Assembly (NCBI GenBank): GCA_012976225.1
Contig: JAAVVG010000012.1
Coordinates: 620,001-684,000 of the forward strand
DNA: 64,000 nt
Direction: 5' to 3'
Source of the DNA: Golubevia sp. BC0850
Taxonomy: Eukaryota > Basidiomycota > Exobasidiomycetes > Golubeviales > Golubeviaceae
The notes under the pieces were generated by a model, which saw nothing but the letters and a program-made list of their open reading frames with translations, did not search any database and had not been told where the DNA came from. Shown piece by piece: positions 42,177 through 53,467 of this stretch (within the stretch, counting starts at the first letter, position 1; every line of letters begins with the position of its first letter). Both the position numbers and the translations under genes were made by a program.

Positions 42177-43156
42177 GGTGATTTACTCTGATTTGTGCGA
42201 TTTGGTTTGGGAAGAAGAGGAAGGACGAACGAACGAACGAATCGCTTTGCCGGGTAAGCCGGAGGATAGACCGGATACTGGATAGCTTCTCTCCTCCCAT
42301 CGGGGGAAGGAACTTCTTGTTCATCAGTTCTTTATGCATGTACAAGATCAAAGTCAAGAGAGTCAAGAGAATCAGGAGAATGGAAGCAGAACGAATGGCG
42401 CATCTCTCGCATGACTTCCCTCTCTCGATAGACTTCTTCTCCTGCAACCAACGCTCCAAACCTTAAGTTGACTGTCACAAACGAGGCTCCTGCAAAATCA
42501 GAAGTAGATCAAGTCGATCATAGCTTCCAAGAGCATGGCGATCAATTCGAGTGAGTCTTCAAACGGACAAGAAGTTATAGATTTACAAGTGGAAAGAAGT
42601 CTATCCTATTTACAAATCTACAAATTCATCTCTTACGACTTTATTCCTTCAATGGAATACTCAATACTTATAGGCGTTGTCACGCCTCTTCCCCAAGCAG
42701 GCTGGACAATCAAAAAAAGAGAACTGTCCTTTCCCTTCCCTTCTCGCTTGTCTTTTCTCTCCCTCTTCTTATCCTTGCTAGCATCTTTTATTTCCCTTTT
42801 CCTTGAATTATTTCCTTATCTTCTCTATTTCCTAGCTCCCTTCCTTAGAGCTTTGCGTCCTTCCCGAGGGCTTTCTGGTCTGATTTGGAAAGGCTGTGAG
42901 ACTCCGGATTGAAAATTGGTCGAACTGAAGAAGATGAACTTGCAGAAAAGATGCAGTCGGTAGATGGATTCCAGAAATTTGGGGATTTGAAAGATTGGAG
43001 GAAAGAGTTATTCGCCTTTTGCTGAGATCTCGAACGTTAGATGGATTGAATCCAAGTGGGACTGAGATGTCTGGAGAAATGGAGATCAATTCTTCGGATC
43101 CTTCCCTGATCTGATGACTTTACCAAAAAAGGAGCAAAGCAGGAGAAACGTCAGAT
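42177..43156. other. Gene-poor stretch, uncertain small frames
   Basis: On plus a frame from 42535 reads MAINSSESSNGQEVIDLQVE and then a membrane-like Leu/Phe-rich tail from pyrimidine-rich DNA; on minus 42459-42151 reads a short hydrophobic segment (ASILLILLTLLTLILYM). Neither has a domain or confirmed splice structure. I would not call a gene here. Confidence 0.3.
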
Positions 43157-43447
43157 TTGAGGAGCGCTGAAAGGTCAAAGACCTGCAAAGAGGCTGCAAG
43201 TGGCGATGTCGAGTTGTCGACTCACAACAAGTCCAAGCCTCGAGGTAAGAAGAAATTTTCGACCCGCACTTCGATAGTGCTGATGATCGCTGGTTCTTTA
43301 TCAGTCTTCATATTTCTCTCGATAGCTCTGGAGGCAAAGAAAGCTCCTACTGGGGCATCGATGGTGCCTAGAGGCGCAGTCGAGACTCCAGCACTTCTGA
43401 CACAGAGAGTCGACCAGAGACTTCATGTCTTCCAAGAATCTCAGTAG
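43157..43447 (+). CDS. Small single-pass membrane protein, hypothetical
   Basis: A 96-residue frame with a basic N-terminal part (NKSKPRGKKKFSTRTS) before one clear hydrophobic helix (IVLMIAGSLSVFIFLSIALE), then AKKAPTGASMVPRGAVETPA. The positive-inside pattern is consistent with a type II membrane protein. The ATG has no close relative I recognise and upstream exons may exist. Low to moderate support. Confidence 0.35.
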   Translation: MRSAERSKTCKEAASGDVELSTHNKSKPRGKKKFSTRTSIVLMIAGSLSVFIFLSIALEAKKAPTGASMVPRGAVETPALLTQRVDQRLHVFQESQ

Positions 43448-43534
43448 AGTTCTGAGGAATCAAAAGGAGATAATTTTTCAGCATCAGATCATTGAGAATA
43501 CTTAAGAACGCTGACTCGCATGTCAGTCAGCGGA

Positions 43535-43990
43535 CTAAACATCGTGATCGCACATGACAGCGCCCGGATAGATCCCTTTGAACCCATCTCCAACTTTCGA
43601 TCCTTTGCCTTGGATGAACCCACTATCGGATTCCAGTAGAAGCACTTGAGTTTGGTCCTGCTCTCGTGAAAGAAGGGGCTGGAGGATCGAAAGGGCTTCA
43701 CTGGCACCAGGTTCATAGGTTAGGGCTGGGTAGAATCCCCGCATCTTTGAAATCAGAAGTTTGATAGCGATTCAAATGGAGGTGATTTGGAAAGGGTTAA
43801 GTTAAAATAGGGTTATAGAGTTTAGAAGGGTTGAGATCTTCAGGCATGTAGAGTAGGAGGTGAGCATGAAGGACCGAACGAAACTGGGCAATGACGTCGT
43901 CGCACGGGTTTTCCGTTTTCCATCTAGGGCCCTCGCTAATGAGTCCAAAAATATGCATGAATCCTAAATACCGGTAAAACCTGATCACGA
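43535..43990 (-). CDS. Hypothetical, fragmentary coding region
   Basis: The minus frame 43744-43535 reads MRGFYPALTYEPGASEALSI, LQPLLSREQDQTQVLLLESD and SGFIQGKGSKVGDGFKGIYP, which looks like protein rather than random translation. A frame upstream (43988-43797, IRFYRYLGFMHIFGLISEGP) could be a preceding exon. I do not recognise the family and no terminal exons could be placed. It may be a remnant. Confidence 0.3.
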
Positions 43991-44349
43991 GGAAGATTCC
44001 TTTATTTCCTTGGGCGATTTGGCGCCTGGTTTCAAATCGTTCACGCGATTTAAGTTAATTTGTTTGGAACCGATCTCTATCTTCGCCTCACGCCACGGCG
44101 GGCACGTACGCCACCCACACCGCACAATCTCCCCATGGAGCAGAAACATCCTACCGATGTTCGACTTTTGGAACCGAGATTAGGAAGAAACAAGACGAAG
44201 CGAGTTCGGGGAGAACAACGAATGGAAGGCCAACTTGATGGCTTGATCGAGCAGAGAGGGTACTTAAGAGTGAGATAAGATCTTCTTTTCCCCCAAACTC
44301 TCTCTTCTTTACCAAAACCTGCCAAAACCTAACACTTCATTCAAGCAAT

Positions 44350-45861
44350 ATGCAACTATCACTCACTTTCGTCACTGCCTTAATGGCTTCAACTGCAGCT
44401 CTTGCTGCCCCTACCGCTCCTTCCAACTCTCCTTCCGGTTCCCTCTCTGTCCCACTCTCTCGTCGTTCAAATACCCTCACCCGCGACCATTCCACTGAGG
44501 TGAGTTGAGAATATTTCTATAGCCGTCCTTCGATAGGCTCTCACGCCTGATTTGGTCAATCTGCTAACTTTCTTCTATTCGCTTACTTCACAGGTCGACT
44601 GGAACAAGATGAACTCTCACCTAAACCGCCTAAAGCACAAGTACGAGAAGAACTTCCAGAACTACGAGAAACAGACTGGAAAGAAGTCCTCTCTCGATAG
44701 AATGTCTAGCGTTTCCAAGCGCGGCACTGGAAGTGTTGGTTTGACTGATCAATCCAACGAGCTACTTTGGACTGGACAGATCTCTTTCGGAGGTCAAGGA
44801 ATCGAGATTGACTTTGATACTGGAAGGTGAGTTTTGATCCGAGAGGTGAACTTTTTGACTCGATGGTGTTTTACTCATCATTGTTTGCCACCCCCTCTCT
44901 TCTCTCCCAGTGCCGACACTCTCGTCAATCCAGGATCGTACACTCCTGGCTCAACAGCTGTAGACACTGGGATGACTTTCAGCACTGCCTACGGAGATGG
45001 AACCACAGCTCAAGGAGACGTTTACACCGATGACCTTGAAATCGGTGGGCTCAAGGCTTCGAAAGGGAGCATCGGACTCTCCAAGTCCAGCTTCGTCGAT
45101 AGTGGATCCAATGGAATTTCAGGAATGGCTTATCCAGCTCTAGCAACCTTCGGACGCAAGTACCCTCCTTTCTTCGACACTCTCATGAACGCTGGAGTGC
45201 TTGACGATCCAGTTTTCACTTTCAAGCTCAGAAAAACTGGTTCTGCTTTGACTCTCGGGCAGGCTGCTGCCTCGGATATCACCTATGTTGATGTGGACCA
45301 GTCTCAAGGTTTCTGGAGTGTTGTTGCTTCAATTAATGGTCAAGCAATTACTTCAATCGTCGACACTGGGTGAGTTCGAGTGAGAGTGAAGAATGAGGGG
45401 GTCGCACTGATTTGTTGACTGACTTTTGCTCCTCCTTCTTCCCTACCTTGAACAGTACCACTGTCATCGTAGGACCTGTCAGCGATGTTCGATCGATCTT
45501 CCAAAAAATCGGTGGAATTCAATCCTTCAGTCAGCAGGGCCAACTCTACGGAGCCTACGACTGTGCCAACCCCCCTGACGTCACTTTCAACTATGGAGGA
45601 GCAGACATCGCTCTCAGTGATGAAACCAAATCCTTTGGTACTACCAACACGGGCGAATGCGTTCTTTCAATCATCGGACAAGATTTAGGTTAGTAGCACG
45701 AGCTGGCGATTTCACTATTCGCTACCCAGAACTGATTCTCACCCTTCCTTGCTACCTCTTCTCCCACAGGTATCGACGCTTTCATCACTGGAGACTCTCT
45801 ACTTCAGAACACCGTTGCCGTTTTTGATCGTGGAAACAACAGAGTTGGATTCGGAAACTAA
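44350..45861 (+). CDS. Secreted pepsin-like aspartic protease (A1, polyporopepsin type)
   Basis: Extracellular acid protease made as a zymogen. Exons 44350-44499, 44594-44826, 44911-45369, 45456-45688 and 45770-45861 give 388 residues. Signal peptide MQLSLTFVTALMASTAALAA, then a propeptide rich in Lys/Asn (KHKYEKNFQNYEKQTGKK) ending near RMSSVSKRG, a possible Lys-Arg processing site. First catalytic motif IDFDTGSADTLV spans the second intron; second is SIVDTGTTVIVGP across the third. Between them are YGDGTTAQGDVYTDDLEIGG and NGISGMAYPALATFG. The end ITGDSLLQNTVAVFDRGNNR, VGFGN is the standard A1 C-terminus. Both active-site aspartates and splice phases are intact. Upstream from 44280 to 44349 is pyrimidine-rich, typical of strongly expressed fungal genes. 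Confidence 0.93.
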
Positions 45862-46272
45862 AGCAATCTCATTCTCGTCTCAAAAATCAACTTCACACTT
45901 CATCTATTATTCGACTTCATGAGCCTTTTTTATTTGGCTCTCTCTTGTTTTTCTCATTTCATGTATCCTTAATGCTACCTACCATCTTTGCTCAATATCA
46001 ATCAACCACAAGTGCTGTTCCAGAAAGGAAGATGCGAGTGACTTGGTGGAGCAGAGACTGTCCAGTGCCTCCGCTCTGTCGTTTCCATTTCAAGCCAGAG
46101 TCAATGCTTGAATATCTTTAAAAAGGAAGTATTGATTCGAAGTCAACATGATCGAAGTCAAACTGTCGAAGAGTGAAGGGGTCGTACATCGCACAGCAGG
46201 CAGCAGGCAGCGAGCACTGATCGAAAAAGTCTGTGTGGAAGTTTCTCTGACACCAACATCGTTCCAATCGAA
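45862..46272. other. Spacer between protease and LCP5
   Basis: 3' region of the protease and promoter of LCP5. A short tandem CAGGCAG motif occurs at about 46194-46210. Nothing else recognised. Confidence 0.4.
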
Positions 46273-48135
46273 ATGGCTTCAACTTCGGCATCAACTATTG
46301 AAAGAGAGAAGGAAATGGATTCCTTGATTGTAAACTTGCAGAAGGACGCCAACTTGGTGACGAAAGCGGTGGAGAAATTGGCAGATGAGTGAGTTGAGTT
46401 TCTAGGATCAGTCAAACAGTAACAGAATCGTAAAAAGCTGGGAGTGAAGGAGGCTATCCAGTCGCATGGAAGAGAAGGACAAAATTTCAGAGAGCAAAGA
46501 CAGGAAACGAAGAGAACGAAGGAAACCGAGGCAGTAGGAGAGCATTGAACCCACATGTGAATGGTTCAAGGGAAGGAAGGACGTCAGTAATGGGCAGAGA
46601 AGAGCGGGAAGGTGAGCTTTGCAGTAGCGAAGAAGCTGCAAAAGAACTTTGAACTCCGCTGAATTGGTCAAAGGGCATCAAGCGTTTGGAAGTGAGGGTG
46701 GCGTGGAGGCTCTGGGATGGCAATAAAAGATGAAGAGGACTAGCCACAACAGTCTGGTGTCTCACATGCCAATGGACACCTCAAACTGAAGATGAACATT
46801 TGTCTTGGACTTTTTCGTCGAAGCTGAGTCATTGCTAATATGCATACATCACGTCTCTCTCCCAGCCACGACTCCAACTCTTCCCTCTCATACCCCAACG
46901 GAATCTCTTTACTTTCACTCAAGACCGACGTTCTACTATCATACATTCATCATCTAGTTCTACTAGTCGCTCATCGAGTCAGAGGTTTCTCACTAGCAAC
47001 CTCTCCAGGAAAGGATCTTCTGAGCAACCTAGTCAGGAATCGTTTGGTTTTGGAAAAGGTCAAACCTCTTCAAGGTAGATTGAGATATCAGATTGAGAAG
47101 CTCAACAAGGCTTTACAGGAAGAAGAGAAGGAGAAGAGAAGAGGCGCTGAGGTTGGAGCTGGAGAGGAGGATGAAGGAGAAGAGAGAGAGGAGGAACAGA
47201 AGGAATTGGGTGAGTAGAATCAGGCTGACAACCTTTGGCCACGGTTCTCAATTCTTTGAATTACTGCTGATTTGTTTTCGGAAGAGAATAGCGCTTATTG
47301 ACTGAATGTATGCCACGGAGCCCGACAATCTGGTTTGCTCACTCCTCAACTCTTGTCCCACCTTACAGATCCCCTCTCTTTCCGACCGAATCTGTCCGCC
47401 TTCAATGCCTCAACTGCCAGATCTCGTGAAGCTCAAGCAGCTCGTGCCTCCAGTTCGAAACGCGATGACTCAGATTCAGAAGATGATGGAATTTACAAAC
47501 CTCCAAAACTAATGTCAGTTTCTTACGATCCAGATTCCAAGCGACGTAAAGATCGATCAGGATCACCAAATCAAAAGATCAGGGGTAGAAATGCGGCTTT
47601 ACTTTCAGATTTATCTTCCGGTTTATCATCGAATCCATTCGAGGTTTCATCCGGAGGAGTTGGTCTAGTAGGAAATTCATCCAATGGAAAAGGTTTATCA
47701 AAGAGAGCTAGGGAATTGAAAGACATTGAAGATTATGAAGAAGATAATTACACAAGATTGACTATGTCAAAGAAAGATTCAAAGAAACGTAGAAGAGATG
47801 AAGAGGATATAGCTCTTGGTGGTGCAGGTCAAACTTCTTCTAATGGTAGAAATAGAGTCCAAGGTAGAATTGGAGCTGGAATGGAAGAAGAATTTGGTGA
47901 TCTTTTGAGAGGTAGTGAAAGATCTGGAAATGGGAAGGGAAAGAAGAAGAGAAACGATGACGCTTACGACATCATTAGGAAAAATCATAATGTTGGTTTG
48001 GGTGGAACTCTCAAGAGAGCTAGAGTTGGAGCGGAGAAATCAACTGGTGGGATTGAGAGTATGGGAACTCAGGATAAGAAAGGGAAGACTAAGTTTGAGA
48101 GACAAAAGAAGGATCTTGCTCGGGGCAGGAAGTAA
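46273..48135 (+). CDS. LCP5: Lcp5/neuroguidin, U3 snoRNP-associated ribosome biogenesis factor
   Basis: Nucleolar Sas10/Utp3-domain protein of the small-subunit processome. Exons 46273-46388, 46866-47209 and 47369-48135 give 408 residues. Exon 1 codes MASTSASTIEREKEMDSLIV; across the 477-nt intron (GA|GTGAGT to CCCAG|CCACG) the Sas10 region continues: YPNGISLLSLKTDVLLSYIH, RNRLVLEKVKPLQGRLRYQI and EKLNKAL. An acidic stretch precedes DDGIYKPPKLMSVSYD, the hallmark motif of Lcp5/NGDN. The tail is basic, with KDIEDYEEDNYTRL, KKDSKKRRR and TKFERQKKDLARGRK. Intact in the sequence. Confidence 0.88.
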
Positions 48136-48428
48136 AGGGGTCAAGTCATCATTGCTCCTCTTTCTTCAAGCCGCTCTCATTCACCTTTATGCTTCATCGA
48201 TTTTCGCCTTTTCAATGTTCACTGGCTTCATCAGAATCTCAGAAAAATACGTAAATTGCGATTACCAAGACATGAGAGTGATGAAACGTGGGATTTGTAC
48301 AGTCATGAGAGCGTCCTTTGCTTGAAAACATACGGAGAATTCATACACGTGATTATAGCAGTTAGAGTTTGGAAGATCAGAGAGAAGCGAGAATAGATTT
48401 GCAGAGGAAATGGAAAGAAGCAATCTCC
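48136..48428. other. Convergent spacer
   Basis: 3' ends of LCP5 (+) and the DHHC gene (-), 293 nt apart. Nothing recognised. Confidence 0.4.
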
Positions 48429-50275
48429 TCACTGAAGAACTTTCGGCCAATCTTTCCTCTGTCTCCAAAGTCCATTCGAACTAAACCTTGGATTAATTGG
48501 ATAAGAGGTTCCATCACTTGGAGTTCTACCAATTGGTAGAAACCAACCCAAAACATTATCCCCCATAACCTGCTTGAAATTGATCAGTGAAGCTCCTTTT
48601 CCTTTAATTTTCAAAATTTTTCCTTCACCAACAATCATTTTCTCTTCTCCATCTTCTTCTCTCTTTCTACTCATTTCCAATTCATCTTTTCCACCTAACC
48701 AAAAGAGATTTCCTTCCTTTCTTAACCTTCCAAATTCTTCATCCCACTTGATCTTGATCATCTTCTTCTCTTTTAAGTTCATTCCACAAGTGACATCTAA
48801 TTTCTCTGCAGTCGTAGGAGAATTTAACTTCTCCTTTACACCATCTCCTCCGCCTTGAGAAGTTGATTTGAAGTAGGAATCTAGGATTGTTGCTTCTCTA
48901 CTAGCCATTCTATCGAACGACATGTGCTCAATCGTAGTGAGGTTTCTCATGAAGAGATAGGTGTGGGTGATCAGAAGAGCTCCGGTGAAGAGAGTGAACA
49001 TTCCGAAGCTGAAGGGGAAGGAATGGAAGTTTTGCGGATGAGCGATGAGCCCCAAATCGAAAGATCAAGTCGAGAGTACTCACAGTGGAAACAAACTGAT
49101 GAGATACCCGTCCAGCTTCCAATCTCGATATCCAACTCGGTGTTGAGATCCTCTGGCGAAGAGTATCGCAGTAGAAAAGAGTAACAACAGCTCCATCATA
49201 GTCACCCAAAAGACGAAGTTGAAGAAGAAGTTATGATTCCTAGCTCCAACACATCCACCTACCCAAGGCTGTTTCGTAAATCAGAGAACCAAAAATTCAG
49301 CAAGGTCAAATCTTATTGTCAACTCCTTACAGACTCTTCCTTGGGTCTACTCACACAGTGATGATCCATTTTCAAAACACAGGTCCCACATCTCCTACAA
49401 TGATGACTTCTAGGAGGTTTAACTCTGTTGCACTTCAAGCAATATCTATGGACTGGATCCAAAACTGGATGAGTCGGAGGTGCTCTCTTAGGCTCTGGCA
49501 TTTTTTTGAATTCCCATGGAGCTGAATTTTGAGTTGGGGGTGGAATATCTCTTCTGGTATCTGTAGTAGGAGAAACTATCCGAGGTGGAAGGGTTTGAGG
49601 TTGGGTTTGGGAGTTTTGAATCGAAGAAGGAGGGGCTGAGATAGAGATTTGAGGTTCACCAAAAGAAGATGCACTGAAATTCTGTGTTGGTTCTGTAGAA
49701 GAAGAAGGAGCTTCTTGAGATTCGAAATCTTTTTCGACATCTTGGATTCCTTTTGAAGAAGCTAACATTCCAGCTCCGATTGGACCCGAAAAAGCTGCAA
49801 CTTCTGAATCTTGAACGTTTTCATTTTCTTGAGAATCTTGCTGGACCGAGATTGTTGGTTGTTCGACTTGAGATTCAGCTTGATGTTCGCCGGTTGGATT
49901 CTGGTTGTTGAGGTTGTTCTCCTGCTGATTGAAGGTGTAGGATCCTTGAGGATTATTGAAGGCTTGGTTCGTAGAATAAGGATTAGTAGGATAAGGATAT
50001 CCGTAAGGATCTTCTTGTCTCTCCGGAGGTTCGCTTTCTGGAACTACGTCTTTTGAGAATCCAGGCTGAGAGATGACTACTTTGATGTATGACCAGACTG
50101 TGAGCAGCCATAGGATGACGAAGAGGATCAGGAGAATGACTAGAAGAGAGAGAGGGAGGGGAGGAAGAAAGTAGAGAAAGCGAGATTAGCACGAGGCAGA
50201 GGGTATAGTAGGTTCGCTGGAGAACTCACTTCCAGTAGCCCGGCTCCCTAGCGCCTGAGAGGTTTGCTTGATCAT
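48429..50275 (-). CDS. DHHC palmitoyltransferase (Pfa3-like)
   Basis: Membrane S-acyltransferase that palmitoylates cysteines of cytosolic proteins. Exons 50275-50230, 50139-49355, 49268-49084 and 49008-48429 give 531 residues. Membrane helix [16 protein letters not shown], then [14 protein letters not shown] and a long Gln/Asn/Pro-rich loop. The cysteine-rich domain is [48 protein letters not shown], with an intron exactly after DHHC. Helices [20 protein letters not shown] and [16 protein letters not shown] follow, then [12 protein letters not shown] (TTxE motif). The end [29 protein letters not shown] resembles Pfa3/Pfa-type C-termini. Open frame continues upstream of the chosen Met ([14 protein letters not shown]), so an extra N-terminal exon and helix are possible. 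Confidence 0.85.
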
Positions 50276-50508
50276 CGGAGTACATAGTCTCCAGACATAG
50301 ACTTTGAGAAGGAGGGAAGAGAAGGACGGTGGAGGTTGTCAGGGAAGGACAGATGGGCTGATGGGAAAGGGAGGCAACGTTGCAAGAGACAGAGACCGCT
50401 CTAGTTTTTCTGAGTTAGCAGAGATCGTCTAGTACATCATCATCTACAATTCTGCTGATTCCATCTCTTCTCTGATGAGCTCCTCAGCAGGCTGAACCCA
50501 ACGCAGCT
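50276..50508. other. Spacer upstream of the DHHC gene
   Basis: Presumed promoter region of the palmitoyltransferase and 3' side of the next small gene. If that small gene is spliced, its last exon may lie here (EELIREEMESAEL near 50485-50445 on minus), but the phases did not close cleanly. Confidence 0.3.
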
Positions 50509-50925
50509 TCACACAGCCTCCCTCGACCTCCTACCTTCTCCTCCTGACTCTCTCTCTCTCTTTGTGCCAAACTCACCTATGAAGATCCAGCAAAGAATAA
50601 CAGCCACTACAGGAACCATTCCATATTTGACCCAGTTTGGATCTCCAACTTCCACCTGATTGCCATCCTCTTCGACTTTGAATCTACCATTGAGCCGTTT
50701 ATCAGCTTGCCTCTCATTGAATCTGACCATTCCATCCGTACAACTTTCCATTGAAGACACACATTTTTCAACGCATGGCGGAATAGGTTGATCTGTTCTT
50801 CGAATTGGTTTGCGTCTGGAAGAGGTAGGTGGTTCATCTGAAGGAGAGGTACCATCGATTGGTCTGGACGAATTGGGATCAAGTGGGATTGAAGTTGAGT
50901 TGCTTATCGGCTGAGGAGAACTCAT
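50509..50925 (-). CDS. Small membrane-anchored protein, hypothetical
   Basis: 138 residues unspliced: disordered Ser/Pro-rich start, a Cys-bearing helix (CVEKCVSSMESCTDGMVRFN), then GRFKVEEDGNQVEVGDPNWV and a C-terminal hydrophobic helix (YGMVPVVAVILCWIFIG). A strong donor (ATAG|GTGAGT, about 50571) directly follows the helix, so the charged tail EFGTKRERESGGEGRR may be intronic. Topology suggests a tail-anchored protein. I do not recognise the family. It lies divergent from family B copy 3, with 128 nt between starts. Confidence 0.55.
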   Translation of the reverse strand: MSSPQPISNSTSIPLDPNSSRPIDGTSPSDEPPTSSRRKPIRRTDQPIPPCVEKCVSSMESCTDGMVRFNERQADKRLNGRFKVEEDGNQVEVGDPNWVKYGMVPVVAVILCWIFIGEFGTKRERESGGEGRRSREAV

Positions 50926-51015
50926 TGAAATTCAGATTTCGTTTCCAGCCCTTGAGATCTTGAGAGAATTTCGAGGGCGGAAGAGTAATTGGTCAAACTG
51001 AAATCCGGATCTTGT

Positions 51016-51053
51016 TCCGTAATAACATCACATCGTTATTTTAGCGTTTCAAC
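51016..51053 (+). promoter_or_regulatory. Family B leader motif, third instance
   Basis: Contains TTCCGTAATAACATCACATC, then GTTATTTTAGCGTTTCAAC directly before ATG. Same element order as both arms of the 25.3 kb palindrome (TTCCGTAA, CACATCGTT, TTCAACATG). Here it is a single, non-palindromic copy. Confidence 0.55.
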
Positions 51054-52762
51054 ATGAATCAAATCGCAGCTCCCGTTTCAATTCGTGCAAACTTGGACAA
51101 TTTTCCTCCAGAGGTAGCGGAACAGGTAGTGGAAGTAATCAGAAGTTGGACGAATGTAGAAGTAAAGTTTCAAGCAAGGAAGTGAGTTCTAAGGTCTACT
51201 TTTCTCTCTTTTGCTGACATGAGACGTTCTCTTCTCGCTGACAATGGTACGTACTTCTTTTTCCCATCATCTCTCCAACAGATCACTAGATTTCGCCCTG
51301 CTAGCTCTGTCCTCGACGTCCAAGCTCGGTTATCAAAGTTTCTACTCATGCCTTCTATGGAGCGTCACTCTCAAACCGTGTCACATCACTGCTTTCTCTC
51401 AAGTTCTGGAAAGAGACCTTCAGGCTGAAGAACAGATCAAACATCTCACTCTGCTTTCATCGACGAGCGAAGCCGAAAATCAAGTTCAAATCCCACTCTC
51501 AAAACTCGACTCGCTCGTCTCTTCAACTTCCAAGCAGTATGGATCCTACGAGGCAGTTCCTCGTTCAGAACGTCAGTACTACCGAGATGGGGCGGCGGAC
51601 AAAACACTTAGCTCTTAATTCGCCAAAGTGAAAGGACTACAGATACTAGTGCTTTTCGGTGGTCCAGGGATGTTGGAGCTGCCACTGGTGGAGGGAGTTG
51701 AAGGAATAGAAATCCCGCTCTCTTTCCTGGTCAATTCCCTCAAGCAGCTTAACATCGGTGGAGGAAGGAAGAATTATCAGGCCATTACTGCCAACAAAGC
51801 TCTCTGGTTACTCTGCTTCTGTCCTCATCTACATCAAGTCGTCCTCAATTTCTCTATAGCAACCTCCGAAGCCAAATCCCTAGAAGAGCATCACGAGGCT
51901 TTCGCTAGGATATCAAATGTGAGCGATCTCGCTATCGCATTCTCATTTGTCGAAGACAAACTTGATAGGAGTACTCGGTGGGGGCTGGAATGGGAAAGCG
52001 GGAGAAGTTGGAATGGAGGAAGTAGAAATTCCGAAGTTATTAGCCCTTTCTTGGGGTGACGAAAGGACTCAGCTCTTTAGAGATCATCAACACAGGGGAC
52101 CAAAGAGAGGGCGACAAGTCTCAGCCGTTTTCAGCAGCTTTGTCGACACTAGAGAGTTCGCAGGGGAGCTTGAAGCATCTTAGAATTTTAGGGTTTGATG
52201 GTTCTCCAGATGCTCGATTTGTAAATTACGGTGTCTTCCAAACACTCAAACTTCTATCTCTTGATTACTCCTCTTTAGGTCATCTTGCAACAAAACCTCA
52301 CCAGCAGCTTCCGTCAAGTCTCAATGTCATTTACTTCCTTCTCTATTCGTTCGATGATACCGAGCCTCAGCCTCGTGATCTTAAAGAGGAAAGATTTCTT
52401 CTTGAACTGATTACATCAAGGAACATTCCAAATTTCAAAATAGTGGCAGTTCCGATGAGTTGCTAGGATCATGGGTATACAGAAGCTGTCTCTACAAGAA
52501 GCAAGAGACTATGGGCCGAGGAAAGAAAAGCATTGCAAGAGTTGGAGCTATTTACCAGTGGAAGAGTGTTGTGCAACTTTTGAGACCTAGAGAGATTCGT
52601 GAGTACCCATACTGGCAATCGACGAGCTTCATATCGTTCTGTGTCCCTATCGCTGTTGTTGTCTGTTCTCACATCTTTTTTCTTCCGAAATCAGCTGGTG
52701 ACAAATCCAAAGGAGAAGACTGTCTCTCTGTCAATGTCACGATCTCTCCTTTTGAGATCTAG
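51054..52762 (+). pseudogene. F-box/LRR-like protein, family B copy 3 (interrupted)
   Basis: Start MNQIAAPVSIRANLDNFPPE, then VAEQVVEVIRSWTNVEVKFQ. Exon 1 ends AA|GTGAGT (51182); exon 2 (from 51291) codes SLDFALLALSSTSKLGYQSF, LLWSVTLKPCHITAFSQVLE, and NQVQIPLSKLDSLVSSTSKQ. A TAA stands at about 51616-51618 where copy 1 reads through (NTLFSRVRGLQ), then KGLQILVLFGGPGMLELPLV continues. A frame change near 52055 leads to LSSLEIINTGDQREGDKSQP, SLKHLRILGFD and NIPNFKIVAVPMSC, then TAG where relatives have Trp (PTSCWD). The frame after it still reads GRGKKSIARV-type shifted text; the terminal exon GDKSKGEDCLSVNVTISPFE is intact to the stop at 52760-52762. About three to four interruptions; otherwise the closest copy to 23.6-25.3 kb. 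Confidence 0.68.
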
Positions 52763-52895
52763 ATTGCTTCAAGAGAGATCAATAGAGATAGCAATGCCAT
52801 TGCGATGGGAATAGAAGGGAAGGAATTGAAGTCTTGGTGAGAATAAAAGAAAAGGAAAAGAAGTTGAGAATCCAACTAAGGTCTGAATTGAGTGT
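52763..52895 (+). repeat. 3' flank shared with family B copy 1 (inverted)
   Basis: The stretch with GAGATAGCAATGCCATTGCG and the following AAAAGAAAAGGAAAAGAAGTTGAGAATCCAA is the reverse complement, with small differences, of about 23385-23495. It shows that the duplication includes untranslated sequence beyond the gene. Confidence 0.65.
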
Positions 52896-53054
52896 CAGAA
52901 CCAGTAGTTTTCAATTGTTCCAGTTCCCCCATTGTAGAGATACAGTTCCTTAAGTTATAGCTTCGATATATCTTGGAGCCGTTCAGCCTTCCATTACCAG
53001 CGAGCTACCCTGAACTGAAACCATTCAAATAGATACTGAATTCAGTGTCAATAT
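52896..53054. other. Non-coding spacer inside the duplicated unit
   Basis: Lies between the shared flank and the side ORF; no conserved counterpart recognised by eye at the 23 kb copy. Confidence 0.3.
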
Positions 53055-53240
53055 TCACTCCGGAGAGGGGAAAAGATTCCCAAACATTGAAACAGTGTCC
53101 TCTTTCAAGATCTGAAGAGCTTCTGACTCAGTGGATCTGGAAGTCCCATCCTTGTTCGAACCAAGATCGAGTCGAGACAGAACAGTGTAGTAGGTGGGAG
53201 TTGGGAGGTGGCGCTTTGTGACTCGGGCTTGAGCAAGACT
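53055..53240 (-). other. Side ORF of the duplicated unit, copy 2
   Basis: Minus-strand frame LPTPTYYTVLSRLDLGSNKD, GTSRSTESEALQILKEDTVS, ending SPE and TGA at 53055. It matches the plus-strand fragment at 23200-23369. It faces the family B gene tail-to-tail, as in the other copy. The upstream frame continues to 53273 (REKQAVLFSLAQARVTKR) but is not obviously shared. Function unknown. Confidence 0.55.
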
Positions 53241-53467
53241 GAAGAGGACGGCCTGCTTCTCTCTACCTTTCAATAGACGACAACAAAGAAATGTTTTCAG
53301 ATTCCTAAAGATCTATAGATTCCTAAAGATCTGTGACACTCGTTTTGTTCAATTCACTTAGCACTCGAGCTTCTTAGCATACAGATCATAAGATAAGAAA
53401 CAGAAAAGAAAGATAATCAATTGAGAAAGCGTAAGAAATGACAGGGATACAAAACTGCTTCAGAATA

